A stretch of 64,000 nucleotides of DNA from Paucibacter sp. PLA-PC-4 (GTDB taxonomy: Bacteria; Pseudomonadota; Gammaproteobacteria; Burkholderiales; Burkholderiaceae_C). Below the pieces are notes generated by a model. It saw nothing but the letters and a program-made list of their open reading frames with translations, was not told where the DNA came from and did no database searches. Positions 32,660-41,951 of this stretch are shown here, in pieces. The stretch is from the NCBI RefSeq assembly GCF_026241155.1, contig NZ_JAPFGP010000003.1, forward strand, positions 310,001 through 374,000. Reading direction: 5' to 3'. The position numbers were made by a program, and so were the translations under genes. Each line of letters starts with the position of its first letter. The stretch's first letter is position 1.

Positions 32660-33892
32660 TTAGCGGCTGGCGGCCGAGGCCGGGGCGGCGGCTGCGGGCG
32701 CCGAGCTCGCCGGCGACCAGGGCACGGGGTTGACCGGTGCGCCGGGCACGAACATCTTCTGGAAGCCGTCGGCAATCACCTTCTCGCCGGGCTTCAGGCC
32801 ATCCAGCACCACCCATTGGTTCCCCTGGGCGCCGCCGATCTTGACCGGGCGCTGCTGGGGCTTGTTGTCGGCGCCGACCACCAGCACCGTGTCGCCGGTA
32901 TTGCTGCGCGTCACCGCCTGCTGCGGCAGCAGCATAGCCGCCGGCCGCTCGGCCTGTGCCAGGCGCACCCGCACATACTGGCCGGGCAGCAGCGCGTTGT
33001 CGGCATTGGGCACTTCTGCGCGCAGCGAGACCTGGCCCGATGTCGCGTCCACCGTCAGATCGGTGAACAAGAGCTTGCCGCTCTTGCTGCTGCCGTCGTC
33101 GAGCAGCACCTGCACCTGAGCGGCATTCGAGCCAGCCGAGCGCAGCTGGCCGGCCGCAAGCGCACGCCGCAACTGCTGCACCTCATTGGCGCTTTGCGTG
33201 AAATTGACATAGACCGACGAGGTCTGTTGGATCAACGCCAGCTGGGTGGCCTCGGCGGCGCTGACCAGCGCGCCCTCGGTCACCAGTGCACGGCCGATGC
33301 GACCGGCGATCGGTGCGCTAACGGCGGCATAGTCCAGATTGAGCTTGGCCGTCGTGATCGCGGCCTTGGCGGCGGCGACATCGGCCTCAGCCTGCTTGGC
33401 GGCAGCCACGGCCACCAGGTACTCCTGCTGGCTGATCGCCCGGGCCTCGACCAGGGGCTTGTTGCGCTCCGCCTGGGCCGCCGCCTGGCTCAGATTGGCC
33501 TGCGCCTTGGCCAGTTGGGCCTGGGCACTGTCATAAGCAGCCTGATACGGCGCGGGATCGATCTGGAACAGGGCCTGACCCGCCTTGACCTCGGCGCCTT
33601 CGGTGAACAAGCGCTTGAGCACGACGCCGTTGACACGGGCTCGCACCTGGGCAACACGCTGGGCCTCGACCCGGCCCGGCAGTTCGGTCTGCACAGCCAC
33701 CGGCTGCAAGGCCGTCGTGACCACACCCACCGCCGGTGGTGGCATGCCGCCACCCTGGGCCGGGGCTGCGCCTTCCTTAGAACAGCCCAGCAGCACGGCG
33801 GCGATGGCCACCGTCAGCGGGGCCAGATAGAGCACACGGCTGCCCAGGGTGAGTGGGGCGGGCTGCTGTTGGGATGATGCTGAACAGATCAC
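32660..33892 (-). CDS. RND efflux periplasmic adaptor, AcrA/MexA-like lipoprotein
   Basis: A membrane-fusion protein of about 410 residues. After a lipobox (AVLLGCSKEG) the layout is beta-barrel, lipoyl half (GRVEAQRVAQVRARVNGVVLKRLFTEGAEVKAGQALFQIDPAPYQ), coiled-coil hairpin, second lipoyl half (ISAPIAGRIGRALVTEGALV-type) and membrane-proximal domain (LPQQAVTRSNTGDTVLVVGADNK). The start is taken as GTG at 33892, with AGAGG 8 bases upstream; it gives a normal lipoprotein signal, while the longer frame from 34123 would read through the operator and into the tetR gene on the other strand. First gene of the efflux operon. Confidence 0.92.
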   Translation of the reverse strand: MICSASSQQQPAPLTLGSRVLYLAPLTVAIAAVLLGCSKEGAAPAQGGGMPPPAVGVVTTALQPVAVQTELPGRVEAQRVAQVRARVNGVVLKRLFTEGAEVKAGQALFQIDPAPYQAAYDSAQAQLAKAQANLSQAAAQAERNKPLVEARAISQQEYLVAVAAAKQAEADVAAAKAAITTAKLNLDYAAVSAPIAGRIGRALVTEGALVSAAEATQLALIQQTSSVYVNFTQSANEVQQLRRALAAGQLRSAGSNAAQVQVLLDDGSSKSGKLLFTDLTVDATSGQVSLRAEVPNADNALLPGQYVRVRLAQAERPAAMLLPQQAVTRSNTGDTVLVVGADNKPQQRPVKIGGAQGNQWVVLDGLKPGEKVIADGFQKMFVPGAPVNPVPWSPASSAPAAAAPASAASR

Positions 33893-33991
33893 GGGTGGGG
33901 CCTCTCTTGAAATTTCCGCTTGTGCGCCTCGCGGCCGATATGGGTACGACGGATGACGCCAGCAGCTTGAACTCGGGGTTGACCCGGAGTA

Positions 33992-34021
33992 TATACACAT
34001 ACATTCATGGATGTATGTAAA
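33992..34021 (-). promoter_or_regulatory. Promoter of the RND operon overlapping the operator
   Basis: Read on the minus strand, TTTACA (34021-34016) and TGTATA (33997-33992) are separated by 18 bases and flank the dyad. A repressor on the dyad would block RNA polymerase directly. On the plus strand TATAAA at 34026-34031 is the probable -10 of the tetR gene. Confidence 0.5.
33997..34018. promoter_or_regulatory. Operator dyad for the AcrR/TetR repressor
   Basis: ACATACAT-TCATGG-ATGTATGT has perfect 8-bp arms, 22 bp in total. It is centred in the divergent gap between the efflux operon and the TetR gene. Size and composition resemble AcrR/MexR-type TetR operators. Confidence 0.7.
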
Positions 34022-34042
34022 CCCGTATAAAATCCTGGGGTC

Positions 34043-34753
34043 ATGGCACGCAAAACCAAACAAGAGGCGCAGGAGACGCGCCACCACCTGCTCGATGCAG
34101 CGGAACACCTGTTCCTGCGGCAAGGGGTGTCACGCACCTCCTTGCAGCAGATCGCCGAGGCGGCCGGCCTGACCCGCGGCGCGGTCTACTGGCATTTCAA
34201 GGACAAGGCCGAGCTGTTCCAGGCCATGATGGACCGCGCCACGATGCCGCTGGAAGAGGGCATGAGCCTACAGTCCGAGGGCGAGGCGCCTCCGCTGACC
34301 CTCAACGAACTGCGCTGGGGCCTGGTCAACATCTTCCATTGCGCGGTCCATAACGAGCGCACCCGTCGGGTCTTCGAGATCGCGATGAAGAAGGTCGAGT
34401 ACACCGGCGAACTGCTCGCTTTGCAAGAACGCAAGCTCCTAGCGATGCAGAGCTGGCGCGCCCAGAACCGCGCGGCCTTCGAACGCGCCATCGCCGAAGG
34501 CCTGCTGCCGGTCGGCCTGAATGTGTCCCTGGCCGCCGTGGCCCTGGTCGCCCTGGTCGACGGGCTGCTGCACCAGTGGGTGATCGACCAGGACGGCTTC
34601 AACCTGATCGAGGTCGGCCAAACCGCCGTCGAGGGCTTTCTCGGCAGCCTGGCCCGCGGCAACGATGCGGGGCTGCTGCCGCCGCTGAGCGAGGCCGAGC
34701 ACGCCCGACTGGGCCTCGCTGGCGCATGCAGCAACGTCCGGCAGGCGGAATAA
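34043..34753 (+). CDS. AcrR/TtgR-type TetR repressor of the efflux operon
   Basis: A 236-residue TetR-family repressor. The helix-turn-helix (about residues 10-55) reads ETRHHLLDAAEHLF, then TSLQQIAEAAGLTRGAVYWHFKDKAELF. The C-terminal domain matches the AcrR/TtgR group that binds the pump's drugs (MSLQSEGEAPPLTLNELRWGLVNIF, VEYTGELLALQERKL). It diverges from the efflux operon across 150 bases containing a 22-bp dyad, the standard layout for local repression relieved by substrate. The last 20 residues are low in similarity and probably variable. Confidence 0.95.
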   Translation: MARKTKQEAQETRHHLLDAAEHLFLRQGVSRTSLQQIAEAAGLTRGAVYWHFKDKAELFQAMMDRATMPLEEGMSLQSEGEAPPLTLNELRWGLVNIFHCAVHNERTRRVFEIAMKKVEYTGELLALQERKLLAMQSWRAQNRAAFERAIAEGLLPVGLNVSLAAVALVALVDGLLHQWVIDQDGFNLIEVGQTAVEGFLGSLARGNDAGLLPPLSEAEHARLGLAGACSNVRQAE

Positions 34754-34844
34754 ATACACCGCCAATCCCCTTGATTTGCACTGGCAATGACCGGGTTTGC
34801 CCGAGGTCAAGGACAATAGCGGGTTGCCCGCCAGCCCCACCGCC

Positions 34845-37178
34845 ATGTCCGCCCACACCACCATCGCCCCGCCCAAGCCCAACAAGGCCCTGACGGCCTA
34901 CCGTCCGTTCTGGGCCAAGCGCTTCGGGCCGGCACCATTCCTGCCGATGAGCCGGGCCGAGATGGACCAACTGGGCTGGGACAGCTGCGACATCATCATC
35001 GTCACCGGCGATGCCTATGTGGACCACGCCAGCTTCGGCATGGCGGTGATCGGGCGCACGCTGGAGGCGCAGGGATTTCGGGTCGGCATCATCGCCCAGC
35101 CCGACTGGCAGAGCGTCGACCCCTTCAAGGCCCTGGGCAAGCCGAATCTGTTCTTTGGCGTGGCTGCTGGCAATATGGATTCGATGATCAACCGCTACAC
35201 GGCCGATCGCAAGATCCGCTCCGACGACGCCTACACACCCGGCGGCCAGGGCGGCAAGCGGCCCGACCGCGCCACGCTGGTCTACACCCAGCGCTGCAAG
35301 GAAGCATGGAACGAAGTGCCCATCGTGATCGGTGGCATCGAGGCTTCGCTGCGACGCATCGCACATTACGACTACTGGAGCGACAAGGTGCGCCGCTCCA
35401 TCCTGGTGGATGCCAAGGCCGATCTGCTGGTCTATGGCAATGCCGAGCGCGCCATCGTCGAGATAGCACATCGGCTGGCACGGCGCGAGCCGATCGAGAG
35501 CCTGACCGATGTGCGCGGCACCGCCTTCATGCGCCGCACCGATGATCCGACTTCGCACGAATGGTTCCAGCTTGACTCGACCTCGGTCGACACGCCGGGT
35601 CGCATCGATGAGTTAATCAGCCCCTACCAGACCATTGAAGAGACGGCCGCCGACCAGGGCGCCTCCTGTACCAATGGCGCACCGAGCGGCGAAAAGCCTG
35701 CGGCCGACGCGCCCAAGCCCATCACCATCCACCGCCCGGCCAAGATCATGCTGCCGCCGCGCGACAAGACCGTAATCCGCCTGCCGGCCTATGAGCAGGT
35801 CAAGAGCGATCCGGTGCTCTATGCCCATGCCAACCGCGTGCTGCATCTGGAGACCAATCCAGGCAATGCCCGCGCGCTGGTGCAGCGCCACGGCGAGCGC
35901 GATCTGTGGATCAATCCACCGCCGATCCCGCTGAGCACGGCCGAGATGGACCATGTCTTCGACCTGCCATATGCTCGCGCGCCGCATCCCAGCTATGCCG
36001 ACGCCAATGGCAGCCACGAGGGCGAGACCAAGATCCCGGCCTGGGAGATGATCCGCTTCTCTGTCAACATCATGCGCGGCTGCTTCGGCGGCTGTACCTT
36101 CTGCTCGATCACCGAGCATGAAGGCCGCATCATCCAGAGCCGCTCGGAAGACTCGGTGATCCGCGAGATCGAGGAAATGCGCGACAAGGTCAAGGGCTTC
36201 ACCGGTGTGGTCTCCGACCTCGGCGGCCCAACCGCCAATATGTACCGCATCGGCTGCAAGTCGCCAGAGATCGAGGCCGCCTGCCGCAAGCCCAGCTGCG
36301 TATACCCTGGCATCTGCTCCAACCTGAACACCAACCACGATCCGCTGATCAAAATGTACCGCCGCGCGCGGGCCTTGCGAGGCGTCAAGAAGATCCTGAT
36401 CGGTTCGGGCCTGCGCTACGACCTGGCAATCCAGTCGCCCGAGTACGTCAAGGAGCTGGTGACCCACCATGTCGGCGGCTATCTGAAGATCGCGCCCGAG
36501 CACACCGAGGGTGGGCCACTGTCCAAGATGATGAAGCCGGGCATCGGCACGTACGACAAGTTCAAGAAGATGTTCGAGCAGGCCAGCGAGGAGGCCGGCA
36601 AGAAGCAGTACCTGATCCCCTACTTCATTGCCGCCCACCCAGGCACCTCCGACGAGGACATGATGAATCTGGCGGTCTGGTTGAAGAAGAATGGCTTCCG
36701 TGCCGACCAGGTGCAGACCTTCTACCCGAGCCCGATGGCCACGGCGACGGCCATGTACCACTCGAACAAGAACCCTCTCAAGAAGGTCACCCACGACAGC
36801 GAGACGGTGGACATCGTGCGCGGCGACCGCCGCAGGCGACTGCACAAGGCCTTTTTGCGCTACCACGATGCCAACAACTGGCCGCTGCTGCGCGAGGCGC
36901 TGAAGACCATGGGTCGGCCAGACCTGATCGGCAATGGCAAGCACCACTTGATTCCGACCTTCCAGCCGGTCACCGATGGCAGCTACGAGAGCGCGCGGCG
37001 CAAAAACTCGACACCCACCGGCGTCAAGACCTCGGTCGCCAAGCCACTGGCTAAGCAGGCATCGAGCACCGCGCTGCTCAAGGGTCAGATCTTGACTCAG
37101 CACACCGGCCTGCCGCCGCGGGACACCGGTAGCCGTCCGCCGCGGCCCGCAGTAAGGAAGGCCAAACCGGGACGCTGA
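34845..37178 (+). CDS. ygiQ: YgiQ-family radical SAM protein
   Basis: A 777-residue protein of the YgiQ/UPF0313 family. An N-terminal region (about 1-330) precedes the radical SAM core with cluster motif [11 protein letters not shown] (CxxxCxxC), SAM-binding [15 protein letters not shown], a family-specific additional Cys set ([29 protein letters not shown]) and the C-terminal DUF3362 segment with [20 protein letters not shown]. The substrate and reaction of YgiQ are unknown. The ATG at 34845 matches the usual family N-terminus; an in-frame ATG at 34797 would add 16 unrelated residues. Confidence 0.95.
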   Translation: MSAHTTIAPPKPNKALTAYRPFWAKRFGPAPFLPMSRAEMDQLGWDSCDIIIVTGDAYVDHASFGMAVIGRTLEAQGFRVGIIAQPDWQSVDPFKALGKPNLFFGVAAGNMDSMINRYTADRKIRSDDAYTPGGQGGKRPDRATLVYTQRCKEAWNEVPIVIGGIEASLRRIAHYDYWSDKVRRSILVDAKADLLVYGNAERAIVEIAHRLARREPIESLTDVRGTAFMRRTDDPTSHEWFQLDSTSVDTPGRIDELISPYQTIEETAADQGASCTNGAPSGEKPAADAPKPITIHRPAKIMLPPRDKTVIRLPAYEQVKSDPVLYAHANRVLHLETNPGNARALVQRHGERDLWINPPPIPLSTAEMDHVFDLPYARAPHPSYADANGSHEGETKIPAWEMIRFSVNIMRGCFGGCTFCSITEHEGRIIQSRSEDSVIREIEEMRDKVKGFTGVVSDLGGPTANMYRIGCKSPEIEAACRKPSCVYPGICSNLNTNHDPLIKMYRRARALRGVKKILIGSGLRYDLAIQSPEYVKELVTHHVGGYLKIAPEHTEGGPLSKMMKPGIGTYDKFKKMFEQASEEAGKKQYLIPYFIAAHPGTSDEDMMNLAVWLKKNGFRADQVQTFYPSPMATATAMYHSNKNPLKKVTHDSETVDIVRGDRRRRLHKAFLRYHDANNWPLLREALKTMGRPDLIGNGKHHLIPTFQPVTDGSYESARRKNSTPTGVKTSVAKPLAKQASSTALLKGQILTQHTGLPPRDTGSRPPRPAVRKAKPGR

Positions 37179-37180
37179 GT

Positions 37181-37498
37181 TCAGCGGCTCGGTGGCGGCG
37201 TCCGGCGCCACAGCGCCAACAGCCGCTGCCCCAGCCGCCACCAGCCAAAGCCCCGGGCCGCAAGTCCCAGCAGCCGGCTCGGCCGGCGCAACAGCAGCAG
37301 GGCCGCCCCGCTGGCAAGCAGCCGGCCCGTCCAAGGCACGCCGCGCAGCCAGGCCCAGGCCTGCAGGCCGCGGTCGGCCCACAGTAGCGGCGTCTGCAGC
37401 GCCCGCCCGTCTTGTTGCAGGGCTGCGCGCAGCTCGGCGCTGCGCAGCCGCAGCTCCAACTGGCGCTGGCGGACCCTCGCCTCGGCCAGGCTGAACAT
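37181..37498 (-). CDS. YqjK-like protein
   Basis: A 105-residue basic protein, overlapping the yqjE-like gene by one base (TGATG) and so translationally coupled. The N-terminal half is an amphipathic helix rich in Arg, Gln and Glu (EARVRQRQLELRLRSAELRAAL); the C-terminal half has a hydrophobic stretch (LLASGAALLLLRRPSRLLGLAARGFGWW). Length, layout and position after yqjE match the YqjK family of the enterobacterial yqjD-yqjE-yqjK operon. Function is unknown; YqjD-type partners associate with membranes and ribosomes in stationary phase. Confidence 0.75.
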   Translation of the reverse strand: MFSLAEARVRQRQLELRLRSAELRAALQQDGRALQTPLLWADRGLQAWAWLRGVPWTGRLLASGAALLLLRRPSRLLGLAARGFGWWRLGQRLLALWRRTPPPSR

Positions 37499-37896
37499 CA
37501 GGAGCCCCTCAGCGCGTCGCGATCGCGCGCCAGCTCGGCCACGCTGGCCGCGAACATGCCGCCGGGCGTGCTCATCTGCTCCCGTGCCTTTTGCCACAGG
37601 CCGTAGGCTCCGCCGACATAGACCAGGCCCAGCAGCAAGGCCGCCAGCCAGCGCCAGGGATCGGGACACAGCAGCACCAGCGCGACACTCAGCAAGCCCA
37701 AGGCCAAGGCCACCAATACCAGGGCCAGCAAGGCCCGCAGCAAGGCGGTCAGCAGGCGCAGCTTCTCTGCCTCCAGCTCGGTACCCAGCAGTGACAGCCG
37801 CACCTGCAGCAGCTCCAGGCCGTGCTCGCCCAGGCGCTGCAGGGCCCCAATCAATCCACCGGACGGCGCCGCATCCGCCTCGTTCTTGTTGTCCAT
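37498..37896 (-). CDS. YqjE-like (DUF1469) membrane protein
   Basis: A 132-residue protein of the DUF1469/YqjE family, sometimes annotated as phage-holin-like. An N-terminal amphipathic helix (LIGALQRLGEHGLELLQVRLSLLGTELEAEKLRLL) is followed by two transmembrane segments (ALLALVLVALALGLLSVALVLL and WLAALLLGLVYVGGAYGLW) and a cytoplasmic tail. The ATG at 37896 has AAGGAG upstream. It is coupled to the yqjK-like gene. The expected third member, a YqjD-like protein, lies about 2.5 kb away on the same strand with an EAL gene between, read in the opposite direction. Confidence 0.85.
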   Translation of the reverse strand: MDNKNEADAAPSGGLIGALQRLGEHGLELLQVRLSLLGTELEAEKLRLLTALLRALLALVLVALALGLLSVALVLLCPDPWRWLAALLLGLVYVGGAYGLWQKAREQMSTPGGMFAASVAELARDRDALRGS

Positions 37897-38105
37897 GCCA
37901 TCTCCTTGGTCTCGACTTACCGGCCAGCTTAGCGGCAATATCACGGAGCTGCGCTGCGGTTGTTGTTAGCTCGTCGCAGGATGCGGCGGCAAATCGTCTA
38001 TAACGAGCGCAAACGGTCAAGAGCGATAGCGCCGATGTGCGGCCTGCCCTTCTTCCCCTAATCTAGGAGATTGCCGCCACAGAGCGGCAGCACAGGATCC
38101 AACCC

Positions 38106-40379
38106 ATGCCCGACAACATGCATCAAGCCAGCGCTCCAGAGGACGATCTGCTGGAGTTCCTGGACCATCCGGAAGGTGCAGACCAGGCCGAACACGAGCC
38201 GCTGAGTCCGTGGCTGGTGCTGATCGTCGACGACGATGCCGACGTTCACAAGGCCACCGAGCTGGCCATGCAGGGGCTGAAGATCGAAGGCCGGCCATTG
38301 GCCTTCCTGCACGCCAGCTCGGCCTCGCAAGCGCGCGCGTTGATGAGTCAAGAGCATGATCTGGCGGTGGTGCTGCTCGATGTGGTGATGGAGTCCGAGA
38401 ACGCCGGCCTTCAGCTCGTACGCCAGATCCGCGAGGAACTGAACCAGCATGCGGTGCGGATCGTGCTGCGCACCGGCCAGCCCGGCTACGCACCCGAGAT
38501 CGAGACGGTACAGGCTTATGACATCAACGACTACAAGACCAAGTCCGAGCTGACCCGTACCCGGCTCTATACGGTGCTGACCGCCGCGATCCGCTCGTAC
38601 AAGCAGATCTGCGCTCTGGAGGCGAACCGCCAGGGTCTGGAAATGATCGTCGAGGCCAGCACCGAGCTGAGCCGGCTGCGTGGCCTACACCGCTTCGCCG
38701 AAGGCGTGGTGACCCAGCTCTGCGCCTTGCTGGGCATCTTGCCCGAAGGCCTGGTCTGCGCTCAGGCCGGCACTGATGCCGGCGGCAAGCTCGGCGATGT
38801 GCGCATCGTCGCGGCGGCAGGTCAATACAGCGGCCTGATCAACGCGCCGCTGGCCTCGGTCCAAGTGGTCACGGTGCGCGAACGCCTGCAGCGCTGCCTG
38901 CAGCAGCGCCGCCATCTGTTCGAGGACGGCACCTGCCTGTATTTCGGGCTGGCCAGCGGGCGCTCGATGGCGGCCCTGGTCGATGTGGGCCGCGAGCTGG
39001 ATCCGATGGAGCTGCAGCTGCTGCGCGCCTTTTGCTCCAACATCGTGGTCGGCTTCGAGAACGTGATGCTCTACAGCCAGCTGCTGGACCACGCCTACAG
39101 CGACCAGCTGCTGCGTTTACCCAACCGGGTGCGCTTCATCGAGCTGCTGGACCAAAACCTCAAGGATCCCGCCGGCATCACGCTGGCGTTGATCGATCTG
39201 GACGATTTTTCCGACGTCAACGATGCTTTCGGCCACGGCTTTGGCGATCAGGTACTGCAGTCGGTGGCGCTGCGCCTAGGCGAGACCCTGGGCCTAAACA
39301 CCTCGATGGCCCGGGTCGCTGCCGATGTATTCGGCCTGATGGGGCCTGAGGCGCTGGTCAACAGCGACAGCATCCGCGCGGTCTTTGCCGAGCCCTTCGA
39401 TGTGGCTGGAGAGCGCCTGCAGATCTCGGCCACAACCGGCCTGGTGCGGCTGGCCGAGTCCTCCTCGGTGGGCTCCGAACTGCTCTTGGACGCGCAGATC
39501 GCGCTCAAACGTGCCAAGCAACAGCACCGCGGCGCCTCGCAGTACTTCTCGCCAGCCATGGGCACCGATGCGCGCGAGCGCTTCAAGCTGCTCAAGGGAC
39601 TGCGCGCCGGCTTCGAGGAAAACCGGCTGTTCGTCGTCTATCAGCCCCAGGTCGATCTGGCCAGCGCGCTGCCGCTCGGTGCCGAGGCCTTGCTGCGCTG
39701 GCGCACAGAGGACGGCAAGTTCGTGCCGCCCGACCAGTTCATCCCCTTGGCTGAGCAAAGCGGGCTGATCATCAGCATCGGTGAGTTTGTATTGCGCACC
39801 GCCTGCCATCAGCTCAAGCGCATGGAAGACCAAGGCTACAGCGATTTCCGCATGTGCGTGAACATCTCACTGGCCCAGTTCCGCCACCCCGGCTTTGTCG
39901 CCAGTCTCAAGAGCGCGCTACAGGACACCGCCGTCAACGCCAGGAATCTGGAGCTGGAAATCACCGAGTCGATGGCCATGGAGGACACCGAGTTGGTGCT
40001 GCATCTGCTGGCCGATATCAAGCGCACCGGCGCCACCGTGGCGATCGACGACTTCGGCACCGGCTTCTCCAGCCTCAGCCATCTGCGCCAGCTCGACGTC
40101 GAGCGGCTCAAGATCGACCGCGCCTTCGTGCGCGAAGCCCAAAACTCCAGCGCCGGCCTGACGATCGCGCAGATGGTCATCAACCTCGGACGCGGCCTGG
40201 GGCTGACCGTGATCGCCGAGGGCGTGGAGACCGAGCAGCAACGCCAGCAACTGCTGGCGTTGGGCTGCCATGAGGGCCAGGGCTGGCTGTTCGCCCGGCC
40301 GATGCCGGCTGAACAGTTGGAGTCCTGGATGCAGCAGACCCGGGCGCCGGGCCTGCCATTGCAAATCAACGCCGGCTGA
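38106..40379 (+). CDS. Response regulator with DUF3369, degenerate GGDEF and EAL domains
   Basis: A 757-residue cytoplasmic c-di-GMP phosphodiesterase. The receiver (about 35-165) has D92 in VVLLDVVME. A DUF3369 sensory domain (about 185-330) follows. The GGDEF domain is inactive: ARVAADVFGLM replaces the GGDEF loop. The EAL domain (about 500-750) is intact: EAL at 527-529, EITESMAMED, DDFGTGFSSLSHL, KIDRAFV and VIAEGVETEQQ. It should hydrolyse c-di-GMP to pGpG under control of receiver phosphorylation. No cognate kinase is adjacent. Its 3' end overlaps the convergent YqjD-like gene by 14 bases. Confidence 0.95.
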   Translation: MPDNMHQASAPEDDLLEFLDHPEGADQAEHEPLSPWLVLIVDDDADVHKATELAMQGLKIEGRPLAFLHASSASQARALMSQEHDLAVVLLDVVMESENAGLQLVRQIREELNQHAVRIVLRTGQPGYAPEIETVQAYDINDYKTKSELTRTRLYTVLTAAIRSYKQICALEANRQGLEMIVEASTELSRLRGLHRFAEGVVTQLCALLGILPEGLVCAQAGTDAGGKLGDVRIVAAAGQYSGLINAPLASVQVVTVRERLQRCLQQRRHLFEDGTCLYFGLASGRSMAALVDVGRELDPMELQLLRAFCSNIVVGFENVMLYSQLLDHAYSDQLLRLPNRVRFIELLDQNLKDPAGITLALIDLDDFSDVNDAFGHGFGDQVLQSVALRLGETLGLNTSMARVAADVFGLMGPEALVNSDSIRAVFAEPFDVAGERLQISATTGLVRLAESSSVGSELLLDAQIALKRAKQQHRGASQYFSPAMGTDARERFKLLKGLRAGFEENRLFVVYQPQVDLASALPLGAEALLRWRTEDGKFVPPDQFIPLAEQSGLIISIGEFVLRTACHQLKRMEDQGYSDFRMCVNISLAQFRHPGFVASLKSALQDTAVNARNLELEITESMAMEDTELVLHLLADIKRTGATVAIDDFGTGFSSLSHLRQLDVERLKIDRAFVREAQNSSAGLTIAQMVINLGRGLGLTVIAEGVETEQQRQQLLALGCHEGQGWLFARPMPAEQLESWMQQTRAPGLPLQINAG

Positions 40380-40677
40380 TGAGCAGGCCCAGCAAGAGGC
40401 CCACGCCAGCGGCCACGCCCATCGCCTGCCAGGGGTTGTCGTGCACATAGGCATCGGTGGCGCGGCCGGCGGCACGCGCCTTCTCGACCGCAGCGTCCTG
40501 CAGGTCATGCAGATTGCGCTTGGCGCGATCGAGGCTGGCCTGTACTTTTGCACGCATTTCGCTCGCGCCCTCGCCGGCTTGACCGGCCGTGGCCCGCAGC
40601 AGGCTCTCGGCCTCGGCCACGACGGCATGCAGATCGCTCATCAGACGATCTTTCTGGCTTTGCTGGGTTTCGATCAT
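40366..40677 (-). CDS. YqjD/ElaB-like (DUF883) membrane-anchored protein
   Basis: A 103-residue protein with a long amphipathic helix (LMSDLHAVVAEAESLLRATAGQAGEGASEMRAKVQASLDRAKRNL), the DUF883 motif YVHDNPWQAMGVAAGVGLLLGLLISRR and a single C-terminal membrane span. E. coli YqjD, ElaB and YgaM tether ribosomes to the inner membrane in stationary phase. AGGAGAGG precedes the ATG. In enterobacteria yqjD is directly followed by yqjE and yqjK; here the EAL gene lies between them, and the 3' end overlaps it by 14 bases. Confidence 0.9.
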   Translation of the reverse strand: MIETQQSQKDRLMSDLHAVVAEAESLLRATAGQAGEGASEMRAKVQASLDRAKRNLHDLQDAAVEKARAAGRATDAYVHDNPWQAMGVAAGVGLLLGLLISRR

Positions 40678-40727
40678 GAACCTCTCCTGGTGGGTTGAAA
40701 ACTAGCCATACCTTACCGCGTTTTCCC

Positions 40728-41849
40728 TCACTGGGCGACCAGCAGGCTCACGGCCGCTACATGCTCACGGCCCAGTGCTTCGGCTACTGCCGCGTGGGTG
40801 ATGTGGCCGGCTGCCACATTTAGGCCGGCCAGCAGATGCGGGTTATCCGCCATCGCACGGCGCCAGCCCTTGTCGGCCAACGCAAGCGCGTGGGCGATGG
40901 TGGCGTTGTTGAGCGCCAGCGTCGAGGTGCGGGCCACCGCGCCGGGCATGTTCGCGACGCAGTAATGCACGACGCCGTCGACGACAAAAGTCGGCTGTGC
41001 ATGGGTGGTGGCATGCGAGGTCTCGAAGCAGCCGCCTTGGTCGATCGCCACGTCCACCAGCACCGCGCCCTGGCGCATCTGCGCCACCATCGCCCGTGTC
41101 ACCAGCTTGGGCGCGGCCGCGCCCGGGATCAGCACCCCACCGATGACAAGATCGGCCGCCAGCACCGCGTCCTCCAAGGCTTGCGCGCTGGAGAACAGGG
41201 TGGTGATGCGATTGCCATAGACCAGGTCAAGCCGACGCAATGCGTCGACATTGCGGTCCAACACGGTGACACGTGCGCCAAGGCCCACCGCCATCTGCAG
41301 GGCATGGCTGCCGACGACGCCGGCACCAATGATGACCACATGGCCGGGGGCAACACCCGGTACCCCACCGAGTAGCACGCCCATGCCGCCCTTGCTCTTT
41401 TCCAGATGCGCGGCGCCGGCCTGGATGGCCATGCGCCCTGCCACTTCGCTCATCGGCGCCAGCAGCGGCAGGCCGCCGCCGGGGCCGGTGATGGTCTCGT
41501 AGGCGATGCAGACCGCGCCAGATCGCTGCAGCGCCGCTGCCTGCTCGGGATCGGGCGCCAGATGCAGATAGGTGTAGAGGATCTGGCCCTCGCGCAGCAG
41601 CACGCACTCCTCGGGCTGCGGCTCCTTGACCTTAACAATCATCTCGGCCCATGCGAACACCTCGGCCGCATCCTGCGCGAGCCGCGCGCCAGCGGCCAGG
41701 TACTGCGCGTCGCTCAGCCCGATCGCCGCGCCGGCGCCTGCCTGCACCAGCACCTGGTGGCCGCGCATGCTGAGCTCGCGCACGCTGGCCGGCGTCAGGC
41801 CGACGCGGTACTCATGATTCTTGATCTCGCTGGGGCAGCCAATGCGCAT
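40728..41849 (-). CDS. ald: Alanine dehydrogenase
   Basis: A 373-residue NAD-dependent L-alanine dehydrogenase that interconverts alanine and pyruvate plus ammonia. The substrate domain starts [23 protein letters not shown], with the catalytic Lys in VKVKEPQ and His in YLHLAPD. The Rossmann fold reads [22 protein letters not shown]. The C-terminal [25 protein letters not shown] is diagnostic of Ald versus transhydrogenase PntA. Length matches the family (about 371). Divergent Lrp-type regulators often control ald elsewhere; none is adjacent here. Confidence 0.97.
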   Translation of the reverse strand: MRIGCPSEIKNHEYRVGLTPASVRELSMRGHQVLVQAGAGAAIGLSDAQYLAAGARLAQDAAEVFAWAEMIVKVKEPQPEECVLLREGQILYTYLHLAPDPEQAAALQRSGAVCIAYETITGPGGGLPLLAPMSEVAGRMAIQAGAAHLEKSKGGMGVLLGGVPGVAPGHVVIIGAGVVGSHALQMAVGLGARVTVLDRNVDALRRLDLVYGNRITTLFSSAQALEDAVLAADLVIGGVLIPGAAAPKLVTRAMVAQMRQGAVLVDVAIDQGGCFETSHATTHAQPTFVVDGVVHYCVANMPGAVARTSTLALNNATIAHALALADKGWRRAMADNPHLLAGLNVAAGHITHAAVAEALGREHVAAVSLLVAQ

Positions 41850-41951
41850 GAGGGTCTCCGAAGCTTGTGTTTGGAGACCGTCTTGTACGACCGCCTGGCC
41901 CAGCTGTGAAGCAGCATTCGAGTCGCTTCAGTGGCATTAGACCGGCTTATC

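Noticed and set aside
37498-37896. Phage holin
   Set aside because: The holin-like annotation of DUF1469 is generic; position with a YqjK-like gene and absence of phage genes favour YqjE.
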